Below, piece after piece: positions 56,770-64,000 of a stretch of 64,000 bases of DNA. The notes below the pieces were generated by a model. It saw only the letters and a list, made by a program, of their open reading frames with translations, had not been told where the DNA came from and ran no database searches. Each line of letters begins with the position of its first letter. Positions within the stretch are counted from its first letter, which is position 1. The position numbers and the translations under genes are program-made. Location of the stretch: NCBI RefSeq assembly GCF_000173075.1, contig NZ_ABVL01000001.1, forward strand, positions 558,001-622,000, given 5' to 3'. The stretch comes from Chthoniobacter flavus Ellin428 (GTDB lineage: Bacteria; Verrucomicrobiota; Verrucomicrobiia; Chthoniobacterales; Chthoniobacteraceae).

Positions 56770-57504
56770 TCAGCTGCGACCGAGCACTGCCACGAGGTGG
56801 CGCAATTCCTCTTCCACCGATTCTCCTTCCGCCACGGTGGCGGCGATGGCCTCACGGAAAAGCTGGCGAAAGCGCTTGCGCAGCCGATGCACCGCCACGC
56901 GCGCGGCGCCCTCGCTGTGGCCCAGCTCCACGGCCAGTTCGGCATACGGAATCCCGCCGCGATCCGCCGAGAGCCAGTGCTTCAAGCACTCGAACTCCGC
57001 TTCCTTTCCCGCTTCGGCAAATTCCGCGCGCAATTGCTCCAGCGCTTGATTGAGCAGCGTCATCGCCCAGCGCCGCTCGTAAATGTCCTCCGCCGTCCAT
57101 GGCTCCGTTGGTTCACCGGCGTATCGCTGCTCGGCATCCGTGGTATCGAGCGAAAGATGCGTCCGCCCGCCGCCGCGTTTCTGCGCGCTGGCCCGCTGCC
57201 ACTCTTTGGCCATGAATCGTTTCAGCGCCACGAGGAGAAACGTGCGAAACCGCCCTTTCTCCGGCGCCGCCGCCAGCAGCCAATCTTTCTCCAGCAACTG
57301 GGCGAAAAATTCCTGCGTCAGGTCCTCGGCATCCTGCGGCGCCTGTCCCATCCGCCGCGCATAAGCATAGAGCGGATACCAATAGGAACGGCACAACGTC
57401 TCCAAGGCTACCCGCGCCACCGTCGCGGCGTCGCCCTGCGCCGCGAGCACGACCGACCAATGGGTCGTCAGAAATTGAGGAGAGGGAGGGGAGGCGCGCG
57501 ACAC
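56770..57504 (-). CDS. ECF-type RNA polymerase sigma factor
   Basis: The 244-residue product has the ECF layout: region 2 with QDAEDLTQEFFAQLLEKDWL (the -10 recognition area), a long linker, and region 4 with IPYAELAVELGHSEGAARVA followed by HRLRKRFRQLFREAI. This longer type, paired with a zinc-ribbon Ser/Thr kinase, recurs in planctomycetes and Verrucomicrobiota, where the kinase is thought to control the sigma factor. The target promoters are unknown. Confidence 0.88.
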   Translation of the reverse strand: MSRASPPSPQFLTTHWSVVLAAQGDAATVARVALETLCRSYWYPLYAYARRMGQAPQDAEDLTQEFFAQLLEKDWLLAAAPEKGRFRTFLLVALKRFMAKEWQRASAQKRGGGRTHLSLDTTDAEQRYAGEPTEPWTAEDIYERRWAMTLLNQALEQLRAEFAEAGKEAEFECLKHWLSADRGGIPYAELAVELGHSEGAARVAVHRLRKRFRQLFREAIAATVAEGESVEEELRHLVAVLGRS

Positions 57505-57580
57505 GGTGGAAAGTTCGCATCTTTCTTACCAAAATGACGCCAGCCGTTACAGGCTCAATGAACGAAGCGATGGCGACGGC

Positions 57581-58061
57581 TCATTTCGCCCGCTCCCAAG
57601 CGGTAACCTTCATCATGATCGGCCGGAGATGGTGAACCGTGACTGCGTGCCAGAGCTTCCCCGAAACTCGAAAGCGCGTTTTTCCCAAGTCCGCGCTCTG
57701 CACCGGGCGTTCCGCGCCGAGATCGATCTCCCGCACATTTCGCTCTGCCGGGCAGAAATCATCGCCCTCCTTGCCGAGCACGGAGATCGGAATGTCGAGT
57801 TGCAGGATCAGGTGCGGAGAGGGCTGATGCAGCGGCTTGGATTCATCGAGGGCATGATTCCGTCGCGCCTCCGCCACCGCCCGCGCGACCGCTTTCGGAT
57901 CGCGCAACGGCGAAAGGTCGCTATCGACGAAACTCATGTCGTATTCGCGAATGATCGTTCCGACTGAGCGTCAGCGGCTGGTCATATGAAACGCTCCGCG
58001 GTTCAGTTGCCCAAAGGCTGGCGAAGCATGAAGTCACGAGTAGAAAAAGGAGGGGACGCAT
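57581..58061 (-). CDS. DUF4431-like exported protein, frameshifted
   Basis: From ATG 58061 there is a signal peptide ([20 protein letters not shown]), then SYDQPLTLS. The frame then departs; the matching sequence continues in another frame ([17 protein letters not shown]) to the stop at 57581. Removing one base at the TT 57958-57959 (AA on the coding strand) joins them as LSRTIIREYD. The body ([20 protein letters not shown] and [20 protein letters not shown]) resembles DUF4431 proteins, whose function is unknown. Repaired length is about 159 residues. The break may be an error or a true inactivation. Confidence 0.65.
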
Positions 58062-58139
58062 GGAGCGTTGCATCAGGAAAAAGAAGAGTGACCTACGAGA
58101 AAACGAATCCCCCCATTCCATTCTTACAGGATTCTTCAC

Positions 58140-59015
58140 CTAATTTCCTGTTTGGATGAGACCGGTCAGCGCGCTCTTCCGCCGATAACTCGTGGGCGTT
58201 TTTCCAAAGTGCTTTTTGAACTTCCTGGAAAAATAGAACGGGCAGAGAAATCCGCAGGCTTCCGCGATCTCATGCATCGGCTGCGAAGTGCTGATCAGCA
58301 ATTGCGAGGCGCGTTGAAGCCGGCGTTCATTGAGCCATTCCATGGGCCGCCGGCCGGTGTTTTTGCGAAAGAGGCGGGCGAAATAATCGGAATTCAGTCG
58401 CACCGACGCCGCCCAGCTTTTGATGGTGATGCACTCGCCTAACCGCGAGAGCGCCCACTCCTCGGCCGAAAGAATGCGGTCTACGGCGGCGGTCGGCTCG
58501 GAGAAATTCGATGCGGTTGCCGGGCGCAAAAGATCGAGGACGCCCGCCAGCCAGCGGATGATTGCGCCCGCGATGGCCAGATCCTGATGGGGGCCGCCGC
58601 GGCGGAAAGTGGCGAGGACCTTCTCAAATTCGGCGACGTAGGACGCAGGATCCGGCAGGGTATAGCGTCGCTCAAAGGCATAGTGCAGAAGCCGGTTGGC
58701 CACTCCACCTTGCTCCAGAGCCAGGGAAACCGAGAGGCTTGCGTGCGGGCGTTCCGCCTGGTGCCCGAAATAAAACTCATCGCCCCCTCGACCGACGAGC
58801 AGGTCACCGGCGCGCAAATTCAGCCGCACGCCGTTGATCACCACCCAGCAACTTTCCGTCTCGACGAAGAAAAAGAACACCATATCGCCCATCAACCGTG
58901 CCTTCTTGATGTGCCATTCCGGATACCCGGCGTAGCGGCCAAACCAATGGACCCTCAATCCCAAACGGCCCTCAAAAGCCAGGGGCAAGTCGTGGTGATA
59001 GGGGAGATATTTCAT
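58140..59015 (-). CDS. AraC-family transcriptional regulator
   Basis: From ATG 59015 the product is 291 residues. The N-terminal half is a cupin-like sensing domain (GDLLVGRGGDEFYFGHQAER). The C-terminal 100 residues form the double helix-turn-helix of the AraC family (SAASVRLNSDYFARLFRKNT, MHEIAEACGFLCPFYFSRKF then FKKHFGKTPTSYRR). It diverges from the Gfo/Idh-type gene, which it may control; such pairs often serve sugar catabolism. Confidence 0.88.
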   Translation of the reverse strand: MKYLPYHHDLPLAFEGRLGLRVHWFGRYAGYPEWHIKKARLMGDMVFFFFVETESCWVVINGVRLNLRAGDLLVGRGGDEFYFGHQAERPHASLSVSLALEQGGVANRLLHYAFERRYTLPDPASYVAEFEKVLATFRRGGPHQDLAIAGAIIRWLAGVLDLLRPATASNFSEPTAAVDRILSAEEWALSRLGECITIKSWAASVRLNSDYFARLFRKNTGRRPMEWLNERRLQRASQLLISTSQPMHEIAEACGFLCPFYFSRKFKKHFGKTPTSYRRKSALTGLIQTGN

Positions 59016-59159
59016 GGTCGAAAAAATACAGGAATCGGCCGCCCAACGTCCATTCCCGCAACGACAAAATAGGGTATTCCTAACGCATCTATGCGCCATT
59101 CTCCCAGTAAAACCGGTCAGCCACCCCGTCCTGCACTGTCTCTTGGAACCACTTCGTCC

Positions 59160-60394
59160 ATGGAAAATTCAGGACTCCCCACACGGCGTTCTTTTCTCCA
59201 AACGTCGACGCTCGCCGCTGCGGGATCTCTCGTCGGCTACCATCTCCTGGGCGAATCGGAAGTCGCGGCGAAGAAATTACGCGTGGGCATTGTCGGTGGA
59301 GGCTTTGGGGTGAACTTCCAGTTCCACGAGCACCCCGATTGCATCGTCGAGGCCGTCAGCGATTTGCGCCCGGGAACGCCGGGGAAAAACTGAAAAGCAC
59401 CTACAAATGTGATAAGGCCTACGACTCGCTCGAGGAACTGGTGAAAGACCCGAAGATCGAGGCCGTGGCGCTCTTCACGCCCGTGCCCGATCACTCGCGC
59501 CACGTCCTCCTGTGCCTCGCCGCCGGCAAGCACGTGCTCTGCGCCGTCCCCGCCGCCATGACGCTGGAGGATTGCCAGAAGATGATCGACGCGGTGAAAA
59601 AGACGGGGCTGACCTACATGATGGCGGAGACGAGCCACTGGCAGCAGTTCACGATTTCCGCCCGAAAGTTCTATCGGGCCGGCGAATTTGGCTCCCTTTA
59701 CTTCGTGGAGTCCGAATATCACCACCCTGGTCTCGAATCACTTTTCTTCGAGAATGGCCAGCGCACCTGGCGCTACGGTATGGCCCCGATGCAGTATCCC
59801 ACGCACTGCACCTCGCACCTGGTCAGCGTGTCTGGTGAGCGTCTCACCGAGGTGACCTGTCATGGGTGGGGCGACGGCAATCCCATTTTGAAGGACAACG
59901 TCTATCAGAATCCTTTCTGGAATGAGACGGCTTTCTTCAAGACCAGCCGGGGCAACTCCATGCGCGTGGCGGTGTGGTGGCGCGGCGCGCAACCGGGGGG
60001 TGAACGCGCCCGTTTTTACGGCGACAAGATGAGCTTTTATTACCGAGGTGCGCAACCGGGCGCCGACGCCGTGAAAGTGCATTCCCATGCCGAGCCCGTG
60101 CTGGAAAAAGATGCCGGTGGTTTCTCCCGCTTCGCCCAGTCGGTGGAGCACTTCGAGGAAGTGAAGTGGTGGCAAACCGATCTGCTTCCCGCCCCCCTGC
60201 GGCACGCCAGCGGACACGAGGGATCTCATTGTTTCATCACCCACGAATTCATTACCGCCGTCCTGCAACAGCGCAAACCCGCCGTGGATATCTATGAGGC
60301 CGTGGCCTACACCGCCCCGGGCATCGTCGCCCATCAATCGGCCCTGAAAGGCGGAGAACTGCTGAAGGTGCCGCAATTTGACGCCAAGGTCTAA
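59160..60394 (+). CDS. Gfo/Idh/MocA-type oxidoreductase, frameshifted
   Basis: From ATG 59160 the product starts with a Tat-type signal (LPTRRSFLQTSTLAAAGSLV) and the NAD(P)-binding LRVGIVGGGFGVNFQ. The frame leaves the family sequence in GTPGKN and stops at 59390; the other frame continues KLKSTYKCDKAYDSLEELVK to 60394. Deleting one G from GGG 59372-59374 and one from GGGG 59381-59384 gives LRPERREKLKSTYK, the usual sequence, and a protein of about 410 residues. The export signal suggests a periplasmic oxidoreductase, as seen in this phylum. Probable partner of the divergent AraC gene. Confidence 0.82.
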
Positions 60395-60745
60395 CGGGAA
60401 TGGCAGCACGATCTTAACCTTGGCTGTGACAGGCCCGGAAGTTAACCTCGTGCCCCGTGTTGCCATGACGGTCGTCACGCCCAAATTCATTCAAGGCATC
60501 ATCCGAGATGGGCCGCTCACGAGGGCGATGGCCCGCGCAAGGTTTTGATCACCGGTCGAAATTCTAGAGTATCCAACTTTCATGACCAAACGAAGTGTCT
60601 CAATTCCCAATAGCCCCGCGAGGTTATGACGCATTGATAGTGAGACGAGTTTTGAAGCATCCGGGACGCCTCAATCGTCGCTAAGTCGATCTCGTGGTCC
60701 ATAGCCTCAGAAACGGACGTTTAAAGAGACCCTTTACCTTTCCAG
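60395..60745. other. Gap between the oxidoreductase and the reverse transcriptase gene
   Basis: No convincing gene is seen in these 351 bases. GCACGA and TCGTGC near 60407 and 60446 can pair, with two CTTAACCT/GTTAACCT copies between them. A short frame at 60466-60549 (MTVVTPKFIQGIIRDG) has no support. GC content looks lower than in the neighbouring housekeeping genes, as in the RT operon, so this may be the border of a transferred segment. Confidence 0.4.
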
Positions 60746-62467
60746 CTACGAGGACGAACGTCCGAGCCAGTAGGCGTCAAATACCAGGTTTTCGGCTGGA
60801 TCGAAAGCGGTCGCGAGCGTTTCTGAGTGCCGACTTTGATCCATCGCGCCGTGAAGGCACGCCAACTCTCGGAAATACGAATTTCCGTTTGTAGTCAGAT
60901 CGCCTGCTCCGTTGTTCCAGCTTGCGAAGGACCATAGGGGATTATCGTGTGATGGGGCGGATTGAATGTTTAGTGGGACGCCGTTAATAAGGAGCACGCC
61001 GAGCGCTTCTACCGCCGCTGGAATCCAGACGGGGATGTTGCACTTTATAGTGTCACCCAAGGCTTTCAAAGGTTGGGCAGCCGCTTGTGCTACGTTGCCG
61101 CCAAACGGCAGCAACCTTGTGACGTCTTTGGAGGACAACGCATCGAAGATTGACGCGTATTCCGTCAGTTCCGACACTTTCGTCAGAGCCTGTGAGATTG
61201 CCTGCAAATGCTTGGGGTCTGCCAAATAGATCAGTCGTGCGGTCGCATAGCGCAACTGTTGGAGCCAACGTTTCCGATGGAATCCACCTTGCGGCACCGG
61301 TTGTTCGCAGGCGGTAAGGAACTTTTCCATAAAGAGCGCCCGGAGTGTGAGACCCTCTGCCGTTATGGTGAGGGGAGTCCGGGCAGCGACTTTGCGCCTG
61401 AACCATGGCTTTGAAGCCAAATCCACAAAGCGTTCGAGCCAAGACCGATCTGTCACCGCATGCGAGTAGTCTAGGGGCACAATGCGAATTCCGTTGTCCT
61501 TGAATAGCTGTTCGAGGTTGGTGTGTGACACAGGGTTGCTCACGAGCAACTGCTTTATTCCCCCGACGAATGAGACCCACGATGGACCTCCCTGAGGAAG
61601 GCTGAGATCGTGTTCTGCAACCAACCAATCGTCGGTCGACACTTCAAACCCCTTCGTCAAGTTCACTTCGAGTCCACGTTCTCCGCAGAGTTCTTTAATG
61701 AAGGCGTCCGTCCGATTGGCGTCGTTTGGTTTCACTATGACGACCAGATCATCTACATAGCGGAAATACCGTCCGGAAAATTCGCCGATCATTACGTCAT
61801 CCAGCGGACGCAATACGAGATTCGCCAATAAATGGCTGAACATCGGACCGGTGATGATGCCTTTGTTGCTTTTCGTGGAGACATGCCGATAGTCTTGAAG
61901 AATACGATCACCAAGGCGTTTGAACTTTCTGTCCAAACCGCTGGTTTGGCACGCATCTTCCCATGCCTGATTCGCTAGACTATGCGAGATCGATGGATAA
62001 AAACGCCGCAAGTCCCGATATAAAACTGTAGAGCCCGGATACGTCTTGCACGCATTCGCAATTGCCGAATGCCGCTTCGCGTAGCCAATATAATAGGGTT
62101 CGAAGATGCCGCGCGGGTCGGTGCTTTCGGGCAGCTTGTAGCTGAAAACTGCATCACTGCTTTGAAACGAACTGCCTGCCACTGCACATGCTCGGAGTAG
62201 CGCAGCCTCAGCTAGGGCTTCGTTTGGTCCGGGGATATGTAGCTCTCTGTGTCCAATCGCTCCATTGGCGCCAATCTCTTTAAAGCAATATGTAAGGTTG
62301 TAGGTGGTCGAGGATTTCCCTAGGCGCAAGTCAGCCGCAACTTCTTCGGCCCACCGGTCTCTCCGAGCAGCTCGATTCTCAAGATAGTATCGCAGCCCTA
62401 AGTAGGTGAAGATATCGCGGGACCGATATTGGTTGACCGTCCGCAATGCCAACAATTCCGGCTTCAT
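60746..62467 (-). CDS. Reverse transcriptase of the Abi/UG (defence-associated) type
   Basis: The 573-residue product has the reverse transcriptase core: LYRDLRRFYPSI (residues 149-160, first catalytic Asp at 152), the KGIITGPMFSHLLANL motif (202-217), the catalytic YFRYVDDLVVIV (YVDD at 237-240) and GLEVNLTKG (265-273). There is no maturase domain, no HNH and no retron-type VTG motif. The C-terminal half (about 290-573) is helix-rich and would fit the alpha-repeat domain of Abi and UG reverse transcriptases. The start ATG overlaps the stop of the upstream gene by 4 bases, so both are made together. Function as an anti-phage system is inferred, not shown. Confidence 0.85.
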   Translation of the reverse strand: MKPELLALRTVNQYRSRDIFTYLGLRYYLENRAARRDRWAEEVAADLRLGKSSTTYNLTYCFKEIGANGAIGHRELHIPGPNEALAEAALLRACAVAGSSFQSSDAVFSYKLPESTDPRGIFEPYYIGYAKRHSAIANACKTYPGSTVLYRDLRRFYPSISHSLANQAWEDACQTSGLDRKFKRLGDRILQDYRHVSTKSNKGIITGPMFSHLLANLVLRPLDDVMIGEFSGRYFRYVDDLVVIVKPNDANRTDAFIKELCGERGLEVNLTKGFEVSTDDWLVAEHDLSLPQGGPSWVSFVGGIKQLLVSNPVSHTNLEQLFKDNGIRIVPLDYSHAVTDRSWLERFVDLASKPWFRRKVAARTPLTITAEGLTLRALFMEKFLTACEQPVPQGGFHRKRWLQQLRYATARLIYLADPKHLQAISQALTKVSELTEYASIFDALSSKDVTRLLPFGGNVAQAAAQPLKALGDTIKCNIPVWIPAAVEALGVLLINGVPLNIQSAPSHDNPLWSFASWNNGAGDLTTNGNSYFRELACLHGAMDQSRHSETLATAFDPAENLVFDAYWLGRSSS

Positions 62468-63513
62468 CGAGGGTTAGTTCTATCGAGTCGCATGAGTGTC
62501 AAATTCACTCGTAGTGCGTGAGTTGGGGCGAGAGGGTGAGGGCAGTGACAGGTTGATTTGGCGGTTGCCTGTTCTGCAACCTTAGCGGGCAGGAACAACC
62601 GCTTGAGATATCCTGTGAAAACGCGAATAAGCCGAGGGAAGAAGTGATCTTTGGCAACATTGGTTTGGGGCTCGATCCAAATGACATCCGAGCGGAAGAG
62701 ACCAACCCAGCGGAAGATTTCCTCTAATTGAGGTTTGGCTTGGTCAAATTTTCTCTCCTTTTCGAGAAAGCCCGAGAAATTCGCCGCTACCACGAGGTAA
62801 CTGTCGCAATCGACGCCATGGCTGGTCCAATTCTGGATAAGAGACGTTGTGCTGACCGGATCGCAAACGTCCCATTCCACGTGCTTATGGCGAACGAAGA
62901 TTTGAGCTTGCCGCAACGCGGGATCGATCTTGGACATGAGTCGTTCGCACAGGTTGCGGGCATGTATGGAGAAGTCGCCGCCGACCACGAATACATCTAA
63001 TGGAAGTGATGGGATGACTCGGGCTCTACGCAAGGCTGCAATCGTGAGAAGCAAGGTTGCTGTCGCCGCACCAGCGCCACAAGGGATGTCCAAAAGCGTA
63101 ACGCGCCCGCCGGCGAGCGCATGAAAGAGGCGGTTTGAGGCTTCGCCTAAGTGCCCTTTTGGATCTACCAGAGCGATTTGAACACGTGCGCAAGAACTAC
63201 TGAAACGTTGGGCAAAATGCCTCTTCGCTTCCTCTTCACGGACTCCGCCAACCGGTCCGTCCTCATCGTTGCCAGCCGCTAGCGCAGCGTCGAGCAGTCC
63301 GCTCTCGATGATCATCTCCCGGTAGGCGTCGCCTAGAGCGGAAGGCAACGTTAAATGCTGAGTCGTGGCATTCCATACGTGGTCCGGTAAATCAGCAACT
63401 TCGACGAGGCGCATACCTGTATCGGGTTGTAGACCGTGTATGCGGACTGGGGCAAGAGCCTTGTTGATGACAAGGAATTGTCGTGGAAATACAATGAATT
63501 GGATCAGCCCCAC
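62464..63513 (-). CDS. SAM-dependent methyltransferase-like protein coupled to the reverse transcriptase
   Basis: The 349-residue product (from GTG 63513; M34 at 63414 is an alternative start) has a Rossmann-type nucleotide-binding core: motif I VTLLDIPCGAGAATATLLL (about 138-156), the acidic-loop strand LDVFVVGGDFSIHARNL (D180) and later strands (SYLVVAANFSGF). The C-terminal part is basic and cysteine/histidine-containing. This is a typical methyltransferase core, but no target-recognition domain is recognised and the usual NPPY/DPPY motif is not visible, so the substrate is unknown. Its position upstream of and overlapping the RT gene suggests joint action. Confidence 0.7.
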   Translation of the reverse strand: MGLIQFIVFPRQFLVINKALAPVRIHGLQPDTGMRLVEVADLPDHVWNATTQHLTLPSALGDAYREMIIESGLLDAALAAGNDEDGPVGGVREEEAKRHFAQRFSSSCARVQIALVDPKGHLGEASNRLFHALAGGRVTLLDIPCGAGAATATLLLTIAALRRARVIPSLPLDVFVVGGDFSIHARNLCERLMSKIDPALRQAQIFVRHKHVEWDVCDPVSTTSLIQNWTSHGVDCDSYLVVAANFSGFLEKERKFDQAKPQLEEIFRWVGLFRSDVIWIEPQTNVAKDHFFPRLIRVFTGYLKRLFLPAKVAEQATAKSTCHCPHPLAPTHALRVNLTLMRLDRTNPR

Positions 63514-63545
63514 AGGATCGCGCAGGATCGGGGCAGCACAGGATC
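63513..63545. repeat. Three CAGGATC repeats upstream of the methyltransferase-like gene
   Basis: CAGGATC occurs at 63513-63519, 63523-63529 and 63539-63545, that is, around and just upstream of the proposed start. The spacing (10 and 16 bases) makes an operator or iteron-like cluster possible. No sigma-70-like promoter was recognised in the 180 bases up to the tRNA gene. Confidence 0.5.
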
Positions 63546-63693
63546 ATGGCCAACTCTTGACAGTAGACCGGAAGTGGAGAAGGGCCGTTCTGAGTTTCCC
63601 GCGGCGACCAATAAGCGGCCCAATCGTGAAAATGGCATTTGAAATTGCGTCGCGGCCTCAATATCGGTGTAGCGCGTCCGCAATACACTTCAA

Positions 63694-63781
63694 GGAGGGG
63701 TGGCAGAGCGGTCTAATGCGCCGGTCTTGAAAACCGGAGAGCCGCAAGGCTCCGTGGGTTCGAATCCCACCTCCTCCGCCA
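63694..63781 (+). tRNA. tRNA-Ser (anticodon UGA)
   Basis: The gene folds as a class II tRNA. The acceptor stem is GGAGGGG/CTCCTCC with one G-U pair, the anticodon stem CCGGT/ACCGG holds the loop CTTGAAA (anticodon TGA), the variable arm is GAGCCGCAAGGCTC, and the T arm is GTGGGTTCGAATCCCAC. The CCA end is encoded (63779-63781). Length and long variable arm fit serine. Confidence 0.96.
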
Positions 63782-63794
63782 TTTTTCCTCCCCG

Positions 63795-64000
63795 ATGTCG
63801 ACCCCTCCCCCCGCTGCGCCCCGGTTTTCCATCCGGCGGAAAATCATCATCGGGTTCGGGTTGGTGTTCCTCATGTTCGGTATCATCGGGTTCATCAGCT
63901 ACCGCAGCACCCGTGCCTTCATCCTCACCGCCGACTGGGTGACGCGCACCCGTGAGGTCATGGAACTGCAGGAGCGCACCCAGCGGCACCTCATGGAAAT
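63795..64000 (+). CDS. CHASE3-type sensor protein, N-terminal part
   Basis: From ATG 63795 the frame is open to the end of the window (68 codons). A short Pro-rich start is followed by RRKIIIGFGLVFLMFGIIGF, a membrane span, and FISYRSTRAFILTADWVTRT with REVMELQERT, the pattern of a CHASE3 extracytoplasmic sensor domain that usually precedes a histidine kinase or a methyl-accepting domain. The output domain is beyond the window. The start lies 13 bases after the tRNA. Confidence 0.75.
   Translation, partial: MSTPPPAAPRFSIRRKIIIGFGLVFLMFGIIGFISYRSTRAFILTADWVTRTREVMELQERTQRHLME

Noticed and set aside
60746..62467. Retron or group II intron reverse transcriptase
   Set aside because: No msr/msd-like hairpin next to the gene was recognised, no VTG motif, and no maturase or HNH domain.
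63392..63688. 98-codon frame extending the methyltransferase-like gene upstream
   Set aside because: It is in another frame with no recognisable domain; only a confirmed indel would justify joining it.
60746..63781. Integrated element with att sites at tRNA-Ser
   Set aside because: The RT operon lies on the 5' side of the tRNA, no integrase is present and no repeat of the tRNA 3' end was found in the 60.4-63.7 kb stretch.

Overview
The window (64 kb, roughly 60% GC by eye) looks like a piece of a Verrucomicrobiota chromosome. The evidence is two adjacent pairs of PSD1/DUF1549/DUF1553 and DUF1501 genes (typical of the Planctomycetes-Verrucomicrobia group), a zinc-ribbon Ser/Thr kinase next to an ECF-type sigma factor, a fused nuoE-nuoF gene and lineage-style GC-rich palindromic spacers. 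The assignment is inference; no 16S gene is present.

Layout. 1-795: 3' end of a di-haem cytochrome c peroxidase-like gene. 1584-19068: a long str-S10-spc-alpha ribosomal cluster, all on the + strand (rpsL, rpsG, fusA, rpsJ, rplC, D, W, B, rpsS, rplV, rpsC, rplP, rpmC, rpsQ, rplN, X, E, rpsH, rplF, R, rpsE, rplO, secY, map, infA, rpmJ, rpsM, K, D), ended by a clear terminator. It lacks tuf, rpsN, rpmD, rpoA and rplQ at their usual places and carries an unrelated exported coiled-coil gene between rpsS and rplV. 19254-31914: a small hypothetical gene, an MFS transporter, the tandem PSD1/DUF1501 duplication and a GH88-like unsaturated glucuronyl hydrolase. 32178-48912: complex I, split into nuoD alone and a later lipoprotein-nuoEF-G-H-I-J-K-(GxxExxY)-L-M-N run, with a PIN toxin/antitoxin pair, a MarR/AhpD/GNAT group and a coiled-coil gene between. 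Perfect 18-bp Rex-type operators precede both nuoD and the lipoprotein-nuoEF operon, pointing to joint NADH/NAD+ control. 48998-60394: HNH nuclease, thioredoxin-fold lipid- or envelope-type protein, propeller-like protein, fabD and glycerate kinase, Ser/Thr kinase and sigma factor, a DUF4431-like exported protein, and an AraC regulator divergent from a Gfo/Idh-type oxidoreductase. 60746-63513: a translationally coupled methyltransferase-like gene plus an Abi/UG-type reverse transcriptase, the best candidate for an undescribed (probably defence) system. 63694-64000: tRNA-Ser(UGA) and the start of a CHASE3 sensor.

A second theme is sequence quality. rpsS, one PSD1 gene, nuoL, nuoN, the DUF4431 gene and the Gfo/Idh gene are all interrupted, and nearly every break is repaired by removing (once, adding) single bases in short homopolymer runs. 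rpsS and nuoL each need exactly three such removals within 15-45 bases. This most likely reflects sequencing or assembly error rather than gene loss, and the affected entries are annotated as full genes with the break points given.
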